Numbered from the stretch's first letter, positions 42,972 to 52,413 are shown. The stretch is 64,000 nucleotides of DNA from Streptomyces sp. NBC_01476 (GCF_036227265.1 NZ_CP109446.1:3791001-3855000); one strand, 5' to 3'. Notes: generated by a model from the letters alone, not told the origin. Translations and numbers: made by a program.

Positions 42972-45767
42972 TCAGGGAGCGGTGTGGTAAGTGCCGGTCG
43001 ACCAGAGGGCACCGCCGGTGGACGTCCCGCCGCCCGCGCGGTAGACCACCAGATTGCCGTCGTCCTGCATGTCCGCGTACGCCCCGGCGTGACCGTACGT
43101 GCCGGTCGACCAGAGGGCGCCGCCGGTGGACGGACCGCCACCGGGGCCGTAGACCACCAGATTGCCGTCGCTCTGCATGTCCGCGTACGCGCCCGCGTGA
43201 CCGTACGTACCGGTGGACCAGATGGCCTTTCCGTCGCGCTTGCGGTACATGACGAAGTTGCCGTCCGCCTGCATGACCAGGAGCGTGTAGCGGCCCTGGG
43301 TCCACCCGTAGGGCTTCAGCAGCGTGCCGGAAGCGATGGTCTGCGGCCGGGCGGCCGATCCGCTGCTCCAGGCGACGCCCCCGCCGCCGGGGAGCTGGAC
43401 CGCGAGGCCGCCGTCGTCCTGCAGCACCGCGTACGCGCCGGGGTGACCGTAGGTGCGGGACGACCACAGGGCGCCGCCGGTGGCCGCACCGCCGCCCGCG
43501 GCGTAGACCACCAGATTGCCGTCGCTCTGGAGCACCGCGTACGCGCCGGGGTGGCCGGAGCTGCCGCTGGTCCAGATCACCGGACCGCTCGCGCCGCCGC
43601 CGGTCCTGAGGGTCTCCACCAGGTTGCCGTCGCTCCGCACGGTCAGCGTCGCCGACGCACTGCTGACGCTGTGCCCGGCGGTGATCCGCTCCCCGGGCAG
43701 CAGGGACTGGCCGGCGCCGGGCAGCGCGGCGGAGGCCGGGATGTGCGGGTCGACCAGGTGGACGTTGTTCTGCGCGTCGACGTAGGCGATACCGCCGCTG
43801 TACTTGTCGACCGTCCACGTCACCCGGCGGTCGTCGGGGACCGGTCCTGCGGGCAGCGTGGCCAGGTCGGTGGTGACGGCGGCGCCGGTGTGGATGTCGG
43901 TCAGCTCCAGTTTCCCGGCGGCGGTGTCGTGCCGGACCAGATAGCCGTCGCCGAGCTGCGCCGCGCCGGAGGGGACGGCGATGTCCTTGCCGGTCGTCAG
44001 GTCCAGGACGCCGGCGGGGCCGGCGGCACCGCAGGACCAGTAGATCCAGCGGTCGACGGCGCTCTGCAGCTCCGTCGGCGCGCAGGGGGCACCGGTGTCG
44101 ACGGTCTGGAGGGTCTGCCCGGTGTTCAGGTCGATCCGGCTGAGGGCGCCGGCTGCCCCGTCGGAGGCCCACAGGTACGAGCCGGAGAGCGCGGCGCCGG
44201 TGGTCTGGCGGATCAGCCGGACGTTGCCCGCCATCCCGGCCGCGGGAGAGGTCCCGATGAACTGCCGGCCGTCGGCGCTGTCGTAGACGACCCAGGAGCC
44301 GTCGGAGTCGACGAGGCTGCCGCCGGTCAGCGCGCCGGTACCGGCGCCGGACGCCAGCGCGGGCACCACGGTGTAGTCCGCTGCCGCGCCCCGCTGCACG
44401 GTGACCTCGTCCCCCGACGGGCCGGTGGTGCGGGCGAGTTGGGAGATCCCTCCGTCGCCGGTGGCGAGCGGTGGCGCGCAGGTGTCCTGCGTGGAGCAGT
44501 CGGACACCGCGGCCGGGGTGCCGATCTCCGTCCTGGCGCCGTAGGACGGCGTGGCACCCCAGGTGACGGTGCGGGTGGCGAGCGACTGGGCGCCCGAGTC
44601 GGCGTTCTCGATGGTGTAGAGCCGGCCCCTGGCCACCGCGAGCCCCGTGACGGACTCCGGAAGCGCCGGCTCGGGGTGCACGACGGTCGCCACCGCGGTG
44701 CCGTCGGCGCCGGCCGTCAGCACCCGGGCTGCCCAGTCGGCGGCCGACGAGCCGCCCACCACCAGTACCCGGTCGGACTCCTGCTGGAGCGTCGCGGAGG
44801 CCACGTGCCCGACCAGAGTGGTCAACGGACCGCCGGACAGCGGGAACTGATAGAGCGTCGAGCCCAGTTGGGAGCCGGCCGGGGGCGTGCCCTGCGAGTA
44901 GTCCACGTCGTCGTCGGCCAGTACGGAGTTCCCGGCGATCGCCAGCTGGAAGACCGTCGCCAGCGCGCCGCTGGGCAGCGGGGGCGCCGGCACCGGGACG
45001 GTCGTCTCCGCGGCGCCGGGGTCGGAGCGGTCCCGCAGGTGCAGCACCGCCGGTGAGGAAGTGTTGTACCAGCCGACGTACTTGTCCGTCAGGACGACCT
45101 TGAAGATGCTGGTCAGCCCGCTGAAGACGGGCGTCACCCGACCGGTGTCCAGGTCGACCAGGGCCAGCCCGGTCCCGCTCGCGTCCGAGTACCGCATCAG
45201 GACGGTGTCCGCGTCGCCCGCGGCGGCGCGCGTGGCGACGGAGACGCCGGCCGGCCAGCCGGTGGCGGAGAGCTGCGTCTGCTGCCCGTCCGCCGTGCCC
45301 AGGATGTGCAGCGTGCCGACGGAACCGTTGGCGGCCCTGGTGTAGGTGAGGACGTGGGAGCCGAACGTGCCGAGGAACTGGTCCCCGGTGGGCGGCTTCA
45401 CGACCGTGGTGGTGCCGGTGTCCATGTCCTGCAACTGGACGCCGCCGGTGACGGACGTGGAGACGATGTCGGCATCCGCGCCGGACTGGCCGACACCGCC
45501 GGCGGGAATGCCGGCGACCGGTACGTCACCGCCGGAGAACTTCGTCCAGACGTAGGCGGCCTGGCCTCCCACGTGGTGCAGGAACCCGCCCGGACCGGCG
45601 AAGACGACCAGGTCCGGGGGCGGGGTGCCGCTCGGGGTCGGCGGTACGACCGTCTCGGTGGGCGGGTCGGCGTACGCCGCGCCGGTGCTCAGGGCACCGA
45701 GGCCGGAGACCGTGGCACAGAGCACGGCAAGGGTCGCTGACACCCGCAGCAGAGCAGGTCGGGTCAC
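42972..45767 (-). CDS. secreted beta-propeller protein with C-terminal bulb-type (B-) lectin repeats
   Basis: 931 residues from GTG 45767 (GGGAGA upstream). Signal peptide: RVSATLAVLCATVSGLGAL, cleavage near AYA-D. Residues about 45-660 are repeating short beta strands (DLVVFAGPGGFLHH; GSHVLTYTRAANGSVGTLHI; GSYLWASDGAAGALSRIDLN) like a WD40/YVTN propeller. The last 220 residues carry mannose-lectin units: MQADGNFVMY, MQSDGNLVVY, MQDDGNLVVY and LQSDGNLVVY (Q-x-D-x-N-x-V-x-Y), plus two degenerate ones. Probably binds mannose-type glycans outside the cell; no catalytic motif is seen. Confidence 0.87.
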   Translation of the reverse strand: MTRPALLRVSATLAVLCATVSGLGALSTGAAYADPPTETVVPPTPSGTPPPDLVVFAGPGGFLHHVGGQAAYVWTKFSGGDVPVAGIPAGGVGQSGADADIVSTSVTGGVQLQDMDTGTTTVVKPPTGDQFLGTFGSHVLTYTRAANGSVGTLHILGTADGQQTQLSATGWPAGVSVATRAAAGDADTVLMRYSDASGTGLALVDLDTGRVTPVFSGLTSIFKVVLTDKYVGWYNTSSPAVLHLRDRSDPGAAETTVPVPAPPLPSGALATVFQLAIAGNSVLADDDVDYSQGTPPAGSQLGSTLYQFPLSGGPLTTLVGHVASATLQQESDRVLVVGGSSAADWAARVLTAGADGTAVATVVHPEPALPESVTGLAVARGRLYTIENADSGAQSLATRTVTWGATPSYGARTEIGTPAAVSDCSTQDTCAPPLATGDGGISQLARTTGPSGDEVTVQRGAAADYTVVPALASGAGTGALTGGSLVDSDGSWVVYDSADGRQFIGTSPAAGMAGNVRLIRQTTGAALSGSYLWASDGAAGALSRIDLNTGQTLQTVDTGAPCAPTELQSAVDRWIYWSCGAAGPAGVLDLTTGKDIAVPSGAAQLGDGYLVRHDTAAGKLELTDIHTGAAVTTDLATLPAGPVPDDRRVTWTVDKYSGGIAYVDAQNNVHLVDPHIPASAALPGAGQSLLPGERITAGHSVSSASATLTVRSDGNLVETLRTGGGASGPVIWTSGSSGHPGAYAVLQSDGNLVVYAAGGGAATGGALWSSRTYGHPGAYAVLQDDGGLAVQLPGGGGVAWSSGSAARPQTIASGTLLKPYGWTQGRYTLLVMQADGNFVMYRKRDGKAIWSTGTYGHAGAYADMQSDGNLVVYGPGGGPSTGGALWSTGTYGHAGAYADMQDDGNLVVYRAGGGTSTGGALWSTGTYHTAP

Positions 45768-46011
45768 TCACTTCTCCCGTCGAGAACGCAAAAGGGGTCG
45801 CGATCGACGGGTGAGGAGGTCCCCCCACACCGGAAGCCCCCCGGCAACGGCATCGCCGTGATCATGTGTACGGCACGGCCGGCCAGCGCACGGCAATGGC
45901 CCGGTGAAGGAGAACTAAAGTTTCCGCGGGTGCGCTTCACGGGGGTGGGGCCTGTCGCCTGCGGGGGGAGGGGATTGTGTTCGAGTGAGCGGCGGAGTTA
46001 CCGTTCTTGGA
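45768..46011. other. upstream region of the lectin gene and riboswitch
   Basis: 244 bases between divergent transcripts. GAAGGAGAACTAAAG near 45905 resembles a ribosome site but no gene follows. The promoter for the riboswitch transcript must lie here; hexamers are not clear. Confidence 0.4.
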
Positions 46012-46130
46012 GGTCATGAGCGTCAGCGATCAAGGCCCTGGCAGGCTGACCGGCAACCCTCTCGCGGAGCGGGGTGCTCCAGGTGACGACCCGGCGGAGC
46101 CGATGACGGCTCGGCACGTGCGAACCCGAC
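46012..46130 (+). promoter_or_regulatory. SAM-IV riboswitch
   Basis: Begins GGTCATGAGCGTCAGCG, followed by GGCTGACCGGCAACCCTC, GCGGGGTGCTCCAGGTGACG and ACCCGG, which match the actinobacterial SAM-IV aptamer (Rfam SAM-IV; related to the SAM-I core) in order and spacing. P1 forms between GGTCAT and GTGACGACC-type bases, and the GGAGCC/GGCTC hairpin after it is the expected P5-like extension. It senses S-adenosylmethionine and normally turns off methionine or sulfur genes. Confidence 0.92.
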
Positions 46131-46165
46131 ACGGCGCGAGCCCATCGGGACCGGGAGGTGACGCG

Positions 46166-46324
46166 GTGCGGGAAAAGGGTGCACGGTCCCTGCCCTCCGT
46201 CGCCACGTTCTCCCGGCGGCACATCGACCTTCAGCGCGTCGCCGGCGCCCTGTGTCCGGGCGTACCGACGGCCGTACCGGGGCCTGACCACCGGCCCACC
46301 GCGCTGCCGCGCACCGCCGGCTAG
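46166..46324 (+). CDS. putative leader peptide between the riboswitch and DUF1684 gene
   Basis: 52 codons from GTG 46166 after GGGAGG. SRRHIDLQRVAGALCPG matches the RRHxDLxRVAxxLC pattern of the short cysteine-containing leader peptides seen upstream of Streptomyces sulfur genes, which typically end soon after the Cys; this one runs on to TAG at 46322. Translation of the Cys codon could report cysteine supply. Coding status rests on this pattern and position. Confidence 0.55.
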   Translation: MREKGARSLPSVATFSRRHIDLQRVAGALCPGVPTAVPGPDHRPTALPRTAG

Positions 46325-46516
46325 CCGCGCTCCACGCGCCGGTCCCCCACCGCCTTCCTGCACCCGGGCCTTCCGTACCGCGTGCCCGCAACGGGTTCCC
46401 GGAAGGCCCGCGCCAGGGCCGCCCGCCCGGTGCCCTGCCCCGACCCCCGCCCTCCCCGGCAACACCCCGCACCACTGCCCCGCGCGCCCCCCGCGCCCCC
46501 GACCCAAGGAGTCGTC

Positions 46517-47374
46517 ATGACCGTACAAGCAGAAGAGACCGACCGCGCCGGCTTCGCCGCGGACTGGGAGCAGTGGCACGCCCAGCACGAGAAGGTGCGC
46601 GCCGACCCGCACGGATTCCTCGCCATCACCGGCCTGCACTGGCTGGACGCCACCCCCACCCGTTTCCCCGACGCGCCCGGCGCCTGGTCGAGTACCGCCG
46701 ACGGCGTGGTGGTGGAGCTCTCCGACGACGAGGAACTGACCCTCGACGGCCAGGAGCTGCGCGGGCGGCACGACTTCGGCGTGATCGAGGAGCGGGGCAG
46801 CCTCTTCCCGGTGTCAGGCGACGCGGTGATCGAGGTCGCCAAGCGCGGCGGCTACGACATCGTCCGCCCCCGGCACCCGGAGAACGCGCTGCGGCTCGCC
46901 TACACCGGCACCCCCACCTACGCCCCGGACCCGCGCTGGGCCCGCACCGGCCGCTACCTGCCGTTCGACGCACCCCGCCCGACCACGGTGGGCGCGGCCG
47001 TCGAGGGCCTCCAGCACGTCTACGACGCCCCCGGCCAGGTCGAGTTCACGCTCGACGGCGCCACCCACCGGCTGACCGCGTTCAACGGCCGGGCCGGCAG
47101 CCTGCTGGTGCTGCTCACCGACGCCACCTCCGGCGTGACCACCTACGCGGCCAACCGGGCGCTGTCCATCGGCGCGCCCGACGCGGACGGCACGGTGCTG
47201 ATCGACTTCAACCGGGCCACGAACCTGCCCTGCGCGTACACCGACCTGGCCACCTGCCCGCTGCCGCCGGCCGAGAACCGGCTGACGATCGCGATCGAGG
47301 CCGGCGAGAAGATCCCGGCCGCGCCGGTGGCGACGACCCGGTCCGTACCGGGCGAGGAGGGCCCCCGGCCGTGA
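46517..47374 (+). CDS. DUF1684 family protein
   Basis: 285 residues from ATG 46517 (AAGGAG upstream). DWEQWHAQHEKVRADPHGFL, ITGLHWLDATPTRFPDAPGA, VYDAPGQVEFTLDGATHRL and IDFNRATNLPCAYTDLATCP are the blocks of DUF1684. The family's reaction is unknown. Control by the upstream SAM-IV riboswitch and cysteine leader suggests a role in sulfur or methionine metabolism; that is inference from context. Followed by a hairpin terminator. Confidence 0.92.
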   Translation: MTVQAEETDRAGFAADWEQWHAQHEKVRADPHGFLAITGLHWLDATPTRFPDAPGAWSSTADGVVVELSDDEELTLDGQELRGRHDFGVIEERGSLFPVSGDAVIEVAKRGGYDIVRPRHPENALRLAYTGTPTYAPDPRWARTGRYLPFDAPRPTTVGAAVEGLQHVYDAPGQVEFTLDGATHRLTAFNGRAGSLLVLLTDATSGVTTYAANRALSIGAPDADGTVLIDFNRATNLPCAYTDLATCPLPPAENRLTIAIEAGEKIPAAPVATTRSVPGEEGPRP

Positions 47375-47399
47375 CCCGCTGTAGCGGCGGCGACGGCTC

Positions 47400-47425
47400 G
47401 CGGGGCCCGGGTGGCCGGGCCCCGC
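47400..47425. terminator. bidirectional terminator
   Basis: GCGGGGCCCGG (47400-47410), loop GTGG, CCGGGCCCCGC (47415-47425), between convergent DUF1684 and serine hydrolase genes. Confidence 0.8.
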
Positions 47426-47438
47426 TGCCGCCGGGCGG

Positions 47439-48716
47439 TCACCTGCGCAGGGGCCTGGTCGCGGCGCCGGCGGTCTCCTCCTCTTCGGTGTGGGCGGCGG
47501 AGGTGCCCGACGCCGCGCGCGCGGCCGGGGCCTTGGCGGCGCTGCCGCAGAAGACCGGGTCCAGGGCGGTCCGTTCGGCGGCGAAGACATCCCCGTTGTT
47601 GGAGGCGTTCGCCGAGACGGTGACCTGCCGGGAGCCGTCCTTCGTGGTGTAGGAGTACGTCTGGTAGCCCTGCACGATGCCGTCGTGGCCGTACACCTGC
47701 GTGCCGCAGGAGAGGGTGTACGCGCGGATGCCGAGACCGTAGAAGGAGGTGCCGGTGGAGTCCGCAGGCCGCGTGGTCTCCATCTGGGCGAGCTGCGCCG
47801 CGGGCAGCAGCTCGCCGGCGGTCAGGGCCCGCCAGTACGTGTTGAGGTCGGCGGTGGTGGAGATGGCCGCGCCGGCCGTCCAGATCCACGAGGCGGTCTG
47901 CTCGGTCGCGTCGGACAGCGGCTTGGAGCGGTCGTCCTCGGTGAGGTAACCGGTGGCGTGCGGGCCGGGGATGTCCGTGCGGGGGACGACGAAGCGGGTG
48001 CCGGTCAGGCCGGCGGGCCGCAGGATCCGCTGGTCGAGGACCTGGGCGAAGGGTTTCCCGGTGACGTATTCGACGAGCAGGCCGAGCGCCACGAAGTTGG
48101 TGTTGGAGTACTGGTACTGGCTGCCGGGGGTGAACTGCGAGCCGTGCGTGAGGGCGTCCGCCACCAGGTCGGCCGGGTCGTAGGTGGCGTACCGGAACTG
48201 CTGGTAGCCGGTGACGGTGTCGCCGACGAGGATGCCGGGCAGATCGTTGCTGTAGTCGTAGAGCCCGCTGGTGTGGTCGAGCAGCTGGCGCACGGTGATC
48301 GGCGAATCCGCCGGCAGCACGCCGGCGGCCAGATAGCCGGCGGCGGGTGCGTCGAGGCCGACCTGGTGCCGGGCCACGAGCTGCAGGACGAGTACGGCGA
48401 CGAAGTTCTTGGTGATGCTGCCGACCCGGAACTGCCCGTGCGGGTCGACCGGCGCCTGAGTGGTGATGTCACCGGTGCCCGTAACGACCGTGCCGCCGGC
48501 GCCGCCCCGGTCGCTGACCTGGGCGAAGGCCCCGGGTGAGCCGGCCGCGACGACGTCCCGCAGCGCCTGCCGCAGCCCTGCGTAGTCGGGTGCGGGTAAA
48601 GCGGCTGCCGGGGCGGCGGTGGCCGGGCCGGAGGTGAACAGGACCGAAGCGGCTGCCGCCAGGGCGGCCGCCACGACGAGGGTCCGGCGCTTGGCGCCGG
48701 CGGGACGGGAAGACAC
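47439..48716 (-). CDS. secreted serine hydrolase / DD-carboxypeptidase (R61-like, class C beta-lactamase fold)
   Basis: 425 residues. Signal peptide (KRRTLVVAAALAAAASVLF, cleavage near ATA-A). Active site: SITK (Ser100, Lys103), YSN (in GSQYQYSNTNFVALG) and HDG (in VYGHDGIVQGYQ) are the three motifs of this fold. The order and length match the Streptomyces R61 DD-peptidase. It probably trims peptidoglycan stem peptides or hydrolyses D-amino-acid peptides outside the membrane. A Glu/Ala-rich tail of about 40 residues follows the domain. Confidence 0.92.
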   Translation of the reverse strand: MSSRPAGAKRRTLVVAAALAAAASVLFTSGPATAAPAAALPAPDYAGLRQALRDVVAAGSPGAFAQVSDRGGAGGTVVTGTGDITTQAPVDPHGQFRVGSITKNFVAVLVLQLVARHQVGLDAPAAGYLAAGVLPADSPITVRQLLDHTSGLYDYSNDLPGILVGDTVTGYQQFRYATYDPADLVADALTHGSQFTPGSQYQYSNTNFVALGLLVEYVTGKPFAQVLDQRILRPAGLTGTRFVVPRTDIPGPHATGYLTEDDRSKPLSDATEQTASWIWTAGAAISTTADLNTYWRALTAGELLPAAQLAQMETTRPADSTGTSFYGLGIRAYTLSCGTQVYGHDGIVQGYQTYSYTTKDGSRQVTVSANASNNGDVFAAERTALDPVFCGSAAKAPAARAASGTSAAHTEEEETAGAATRPLRR

Positions 48717-48883
48717 GTCGGGACTCCAGTTGTCAGCCGGTACGCGGCTGCCGCCTGAGGCGGTGGCCGCTGATCACTACCCTCCATACGGCCTCGCCGG
48801 GCCGTGGGGTTGCCTGCGTCCGGGGATCGGTTCCGGGTGCCGCGCGGGGCGCGGGGTGGAATGCGGGCGCCGGAGGTGATGTT

Positions 48884-49291
48884 GTGGGGCTTATGAGCGA
48901 TTCGTCCGGTGGTGATGGTTCGGTGCCCGAGGAGCCCGGGGAGTACGACTCCGTCCAGGCGCGGCTGGCGCTCGCGCGGGCGGAGACGGAAGCGCGGATC
49001 GAGGCGCTGCGGCGGGACTTCGAGGGGATCGTCGAGGCAAACGCCCTGGTGGCGGTGGACGACGAGCATGACCCGGAGGGGTCGAGCACCGCCTTCGAGC
49101 GGGCTCATGTCGCCGCGCTGCTGGGACAGGCCCGCGAGCAGCTGGCCGAACTGGACCGGGCCCTGGAACGGCTCGAACGCGGCGAGTACGGCCGGTGCGA
49201 GCGGTGCGGACGGCAGATCCCCGCGGAACGCCTGCAGATCCGCCCGGCGACGAACACCTGCGTCACCTGCGCCTCGGCCCCGCCCCGCTGA
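48884..49291 (+). CDS. TraR/DksA-type zinc-finger protein
   Basis: 135 residues from GTG 48884, 7 bases after GGAGGTGAT; ATG 48893 is less well placed. A coiled coil (VQARLALARAETEARIEALR; ALLGQAREQLAELDRALERL) surrounds an acidic tip (VAVDDEHDPEG), and the C-terminus has Cys-x2-Cys-x17-Cys-x2-Cys (CERC to CVTC). This is the DksA/TraR layout that enters the RNA polymerase secondary channel. Direct rRNA control as in E. coli is not implied. Confidence 0.9.
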   Translation: MGLMSDSSGGDGSVPEEPGEYDSVQARLALARAETEARIEALRRDFEGIVEANALVAVDDEHDPEGSSTAFERAHVAALLGQAREQLAELDRALERLERGEYGRCERCGRQIPAERLQIRPATNTCVTCASAPPR

Positions 49292-49341
49292 CCAGCGTGC
49301 CCGGCAGCCGGGCCGGATGGCCTGGCCCCCGAGCGTGGTGG

Positions 49342-49833
49342 TCAGGATCCCTGCGGCTGGGGGCGGGGGCGGTTCTGCCGGGCACGCCGCTCGGAGTGAA
49401 GCGCCGCGGCGACCGCGCAGGCGACCGCGGCCAGTGCGGTGCCGGCCGCGGCGGAGTTGAGGTGGGCGGGGACGTCGTCGGTGACGTAGCTCGCGCCGTC
49501 CGCGGTCTCGCAGACGAATCCCAGGGGCACGTAACGCACCGAATAGTCGGCGATATGGGCGTCCCGCTCCGGCGAACCCGTACGGCACGGGCGGATGGGC
49601 GCCGAGTCCGCACCGCCGTCGTGCGCCTCCAGCACGGCGCCGGCGACGCCGAGCAGACCGACCGCGTAGCAGGCGACGGCGACGGCGCCCAGGACCGCCG
49701 CGGCGCTGCGGAGCACCACGCCGGGGCCCGGCCGGCGCAGGCCGGCCCGGCCGAGCGTGCCGAAGCCGTAGCCGGCCAGCCCGAAGACGGTGACGGCCGC
49801 GATCAGAAGGATCAGCGCGAGCACGGCGAGCAT
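49342..49833 (-). CDS. small integral membrane protein
   Basis: 163 residues from ATG 49833 (GAAGGG upstream). Three hydrophobic helices: MLAVLALILLIAAVTVFGLA at the N-terminus, LRSAAAVLGAVAVACYAVGL in the middle and AAAGTALAAVACAVAAALHS near the end, with an extracytoplasmic loop containing two Cys (IRPCRTG, GFVCETADG). Basic end RRARQNRPRPQ. No family recognised. Confidence 0.75.
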   Translation of the reverse strand: MLAVLALILLIAAVTVFGLAGYGFGTLGRAGLRRPGPGVVLRSAAAVLGAVAVACYAVGLLGVAGAVLEAHDGGADSAPIRPCRTGSPERDAHIADYSVRYVPLGFVCETADGASYVTDDVPAHLNSAAAGTALAAVACAVAAALHSERRARQNRPRPQPQGS

Positions 49834-50089
49834 CACCCTTCGCCGCCACCGAAATCGGACAGCCCGGCGGCCGGGCCACCGGTTGTGGGCAGTGGGGCGG
49901 GGGCCGGGACCGTACGTGCTCGTCTGCGCATGCCACGAGTGGAGCAGGTCCACCTTCGCAGCGGCTGTGACGGAGGCCACAGTTCCGGCAACAGAGCTGT
50001 CACACCTCGCCGTTGGGCGCGGCGGGGGCCGGTGCTCGGACGTGCCTGCCGGGGGCGGGTGGCGGGCACGTCCGGCGGTGGGGCGGGGG

Positions 50090-52057
50090 TCAGGTACGGA
50101 AGAGGAAGTACTGCCAGGCGCCGTAGGTGGTGAGGCTCGCCGGGTCCGTCGACGGGCGGACGTACTCCGCGCGGAAACGGTAGTGCGCGCCGATGACGTG
50201 GGTGCCGGTCAAGGTTGCCCAGGCCGCGCTCGTCGTGCCGGTGCGGACGCAGTTCGCCGTGGCGATGGTGCGCCAGGCCCCGGAGGACCAGATCTGGGCG
50301 GTGAAGGCGACGCACTCGTTCTTCTTGACCGGCGCGATCGTCGCCCCCGTCACGGGGTTGGCCTTGTGGTGGTAGATCCGGTAGGTGGCGGTGCCGATGC
50401 GCCCGCTGGTGTAGTAGCCCTTCTGTGCCTCGGTGACCCGGGCGTACGCCCAGACCGTGTGGGTGGGAGCGCTCGCGGGCGCGTAGCGGTAGTCGCCGGC
50501 GAAGGCGGCGGTGAAGCTGGTGCGCACGGTGACCGGGTAGTTCACGCTCAGATTGCCGTGCGTGTCGACCGTGCCGGTCCTGATGAGCTTCTTCGTGCCG
50601 CCGTACGGCTGGGCGTAGACCGCCACCGTGCGGTTGTTGTACGCGGTGCCGAGGTGCGCGGTGACCTTCGCGGTGGCGCCGTAGGTGTAGTTGGTCGCGT
50701 TGGTCGTCACCGACACCGTGGCGGCCGAACGGGACACCTGGATCTCGTGGTTGGCGGTGGACGCCACATGGGAGACGTCCCCGGCGTAGCTCACCGTGTA
50801 GTTGTCGGTGCCGCCGGTCTGCGGGGTGTCGGTGAAGGAGAAGCTGCCGTCCGCGGCGACGCCGGCGGCGGGCAGCGCGATGCCCGCCGGATGGGCCGGG
50901 TCGGTACGGGTGACGTGCACCGCCTGGCTGTCGGCGAGCGGAATGTCCGAGGTCAACTTCCCGCTGATCGCGACCGGTTGGTACGGGTAGCCGAACTGCG
51001 GTGCCGGCAGGGTGAGTTGGGTGCCCGCTTTCTTGGGGTCACGGAGTACGTACAGCACCGGGTGCTGGTCGTACACGTCCGTGGCGACCGCGAAGAGCCG
51101 GCTGCCGTCCGGGGCCCAGCCCAGTGCCGCACTGGCGAGGTCGACGTTGCCGCCCTGCGACGAGACGTCGTAGGTGTGCAGGGGCGAGGTGCCGCCGGGC
51201 GGGAAGACGTAGATGTCCGGCTGCCCCGAGGCCACACCGGCCGCCACCGTGCCGTCCGGGGCCACGGCCACCGAGTCGGGGTAGTACGAGGTGGAGTACT
51301 GCCCGTCCTCGGAGAGATCGCTCAGCTTCAGCACCTGGTGGTGGTAAGGCGACCCGCTCGCCACGATGACGTCCTTGCCGTCCGGTGTGATCGCCATGTC
51401 CTGGACGAACGTGCCCCCGTCGGCGTTGGTGGCGGTGAGCACCGGGGAGCCGCCGGAGACGTCGTAGACCGTCACCCGGGACGGCTCGGTGTAGTTGTCG
51501 CCGGCCACCAGGGTGTCCGGCGCGGCCGGGCTGCTCGCCAGCGTCGGCGCGGCGTACCAGCCGCCGCCGTCGAGCGAGACGGTGCCGGCGGCGTCGATCG
51601 CGCCGATGCCGCCCTGCCCGCCGGCGCCGTACCCGAACCAGAGCTTGCCGGCCGCGTACGCGAGGTACTGCGGGTCGTCCTGGCTGCTGGTCCCGGTGCG
51701 GTAGCGGGCGGTCTCGGTGAGCGAGGAGGTGTCCACCGCGGACACCGCGTCGCTGCCAGGCAGCGCGACGTAGAGCGTGCCGCCGTCCGCCGACAGGGCC
51801 ATCGAGGTGGCCCCGGGCTCGCCGGCCACGGTCCCCACCCTGGCGCCGTCGAAGTCGAGGACGGCGATACCGGTGCTGCCCTCGCCCCCGCTGACGAAAA
51901 GATGCCCGTGCGGCCCGTCCACCAGCAGGTGCGAGTAGCCGGGCAGGTCGAGCGGCAGGCCGTCGGCGGCCGAGGCCGTGCCGGTGAGGCCGATACCGCC
52001 GGTGACCCCGATCAGAACGGCCAGGGCCGTGGTGACCGAAGTCCTGGAAAAACGCAT
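50090..52057 (-). CDS. secreted beta-propeller with Ig-like repeats
   Basis: 655 residues from ATG 52057. Signal peptide TALAVLIGVTGGIGLTGTA with cleavage near ASA-A. Residues about 40-380 hold YVTN-like blades (HLLVDGPHGHLFVSGGEGST; TSMALSADGGTLYVALPGSD; VQDMAITPDGKDVIVASGSP). Residues about 390-550 are Ig-like (NYTVSYAGDVSHVASTANHE; YRYAPASAPTHTVWAYARV), then a C-terminal unit with two Cys. A surface or secreted protein; relatives in Streptomyces are uncharacterised. No enzyme motif. Confidence 0.85.
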   Translation of the reverse strand: MRFSRTSVTTALAVLIGVTGGIGLTGTASAADGLPLDLPGYSHLLVDGPHGHLFVSGGEGSTGIAVLDFDGARVGTVAGEPGATSMALSADGGTLYVALPGSDAVSAVDTSSLTETARYRTGTSSQDDPQYLAYAAGKLWFGYGAGGQGGIGAIDAAGTVSLDGGGWYAAPTLASSPAAPDTLVAGDNYTEPSRVTVYDVSGGSPVLTATNADGGTFVQDMAITPDGKDVIVASGSPYHHQVLKLSDLSEDGQYSTSYYPDSVAVAPDGTVAAGVASGQPDIYVFPPGGTSPLHTYDVSSQGGNVDLASAALGWAPDGSRLFAVATDVYDQHPVLYVLRDPKKAGTQLTLPAPQFGYPYQPVAISGKLTSDIPLADSQAVHVTRTDPAHPAGIALPAAGVAADGSFSFTDTPQTGGTDNYTVSYAGDVSHVASTANHEIQVSRSAATVSVTTNATNYTYGATAKVTAHLGTAYNNRTVAVYAQPYGGTKKLIRTGTVDTHGNLSVNYPVTVRTSFTAAFAGDYRYAPASAPTHTVWAYARVTEAQKGYYTSGRIGTATYRIYHHKANPVTGATIAPVKKNECVAFTAQIWSSGAWRTIATANCVRTGTTSAAWATLTGTHVIGAHYRFRAEYVRPSTDPASLTTYGAWQYFLFRT

Positions 52058-52312
52058 GAGGTCCCCCCACGGGATGTACGCATCGAAAACGGCGAAGGGG
52101 CTGACCACGCTGGTCGCCACGTCTTCGCCGTGGTGGAGCAGAGGGACGCTATCGGTCCGGTCCGACATCAGCGGCCGCATTGGGCAAAGCCTTCGTACAG
52201 GCTTCCGGAGCGGTCGGCTCCGCCGGTACGGCGCGGGGGCTCCGGCCGGCTTCCGGTCGGGGCCCCGCACGCACTGCCGGGCAGGCTCATGCCTCGCACA
52301 TCGGCGGCAGGC
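52058..52312. other. intergenic upstream of the propeller gene
   Basis: Holds the propeller promoter. Near 52280-52312 begins a CATCGGCGGCAGGCTCAC element that recurs at about 52400 and flanks the 7-base repeat array. No gene supported. Confidence 0.4.
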
Positions 52313-52375
52313 TCACGGGTCACGGGTCACGGGTCACGGGTCACGGGTCACGCGTCACGCGTCACGCGTCACGCA
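52313..52375. repeat. nine 7-base tandem repeats
   Basis: TCACGGG five times, then TCACGCG three times and TCACGCA, in exact 7-base register, 38 bases downstream of the VOC stop codon. Clean and probably variable in copy number. Confidence 0.85.
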
Positions 52376-52413
52376 TCGGCGTCAGGCTTACGCATCGCGC
52401 ATCGGCGGCAGGC

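Noticed and set aside
45998..46771. Minus-strand open frames over the riboswitch
   Set aside because: Compositional; the plus strand carries a well-matched SAM-IV aptamer and the DUF1684 gene.
52313..52375. CRISPR array
   Set aside because: The unit is 7 bases with no spacers. No other array-like repeat (25-40 bases with unique spacers) exists in the window.
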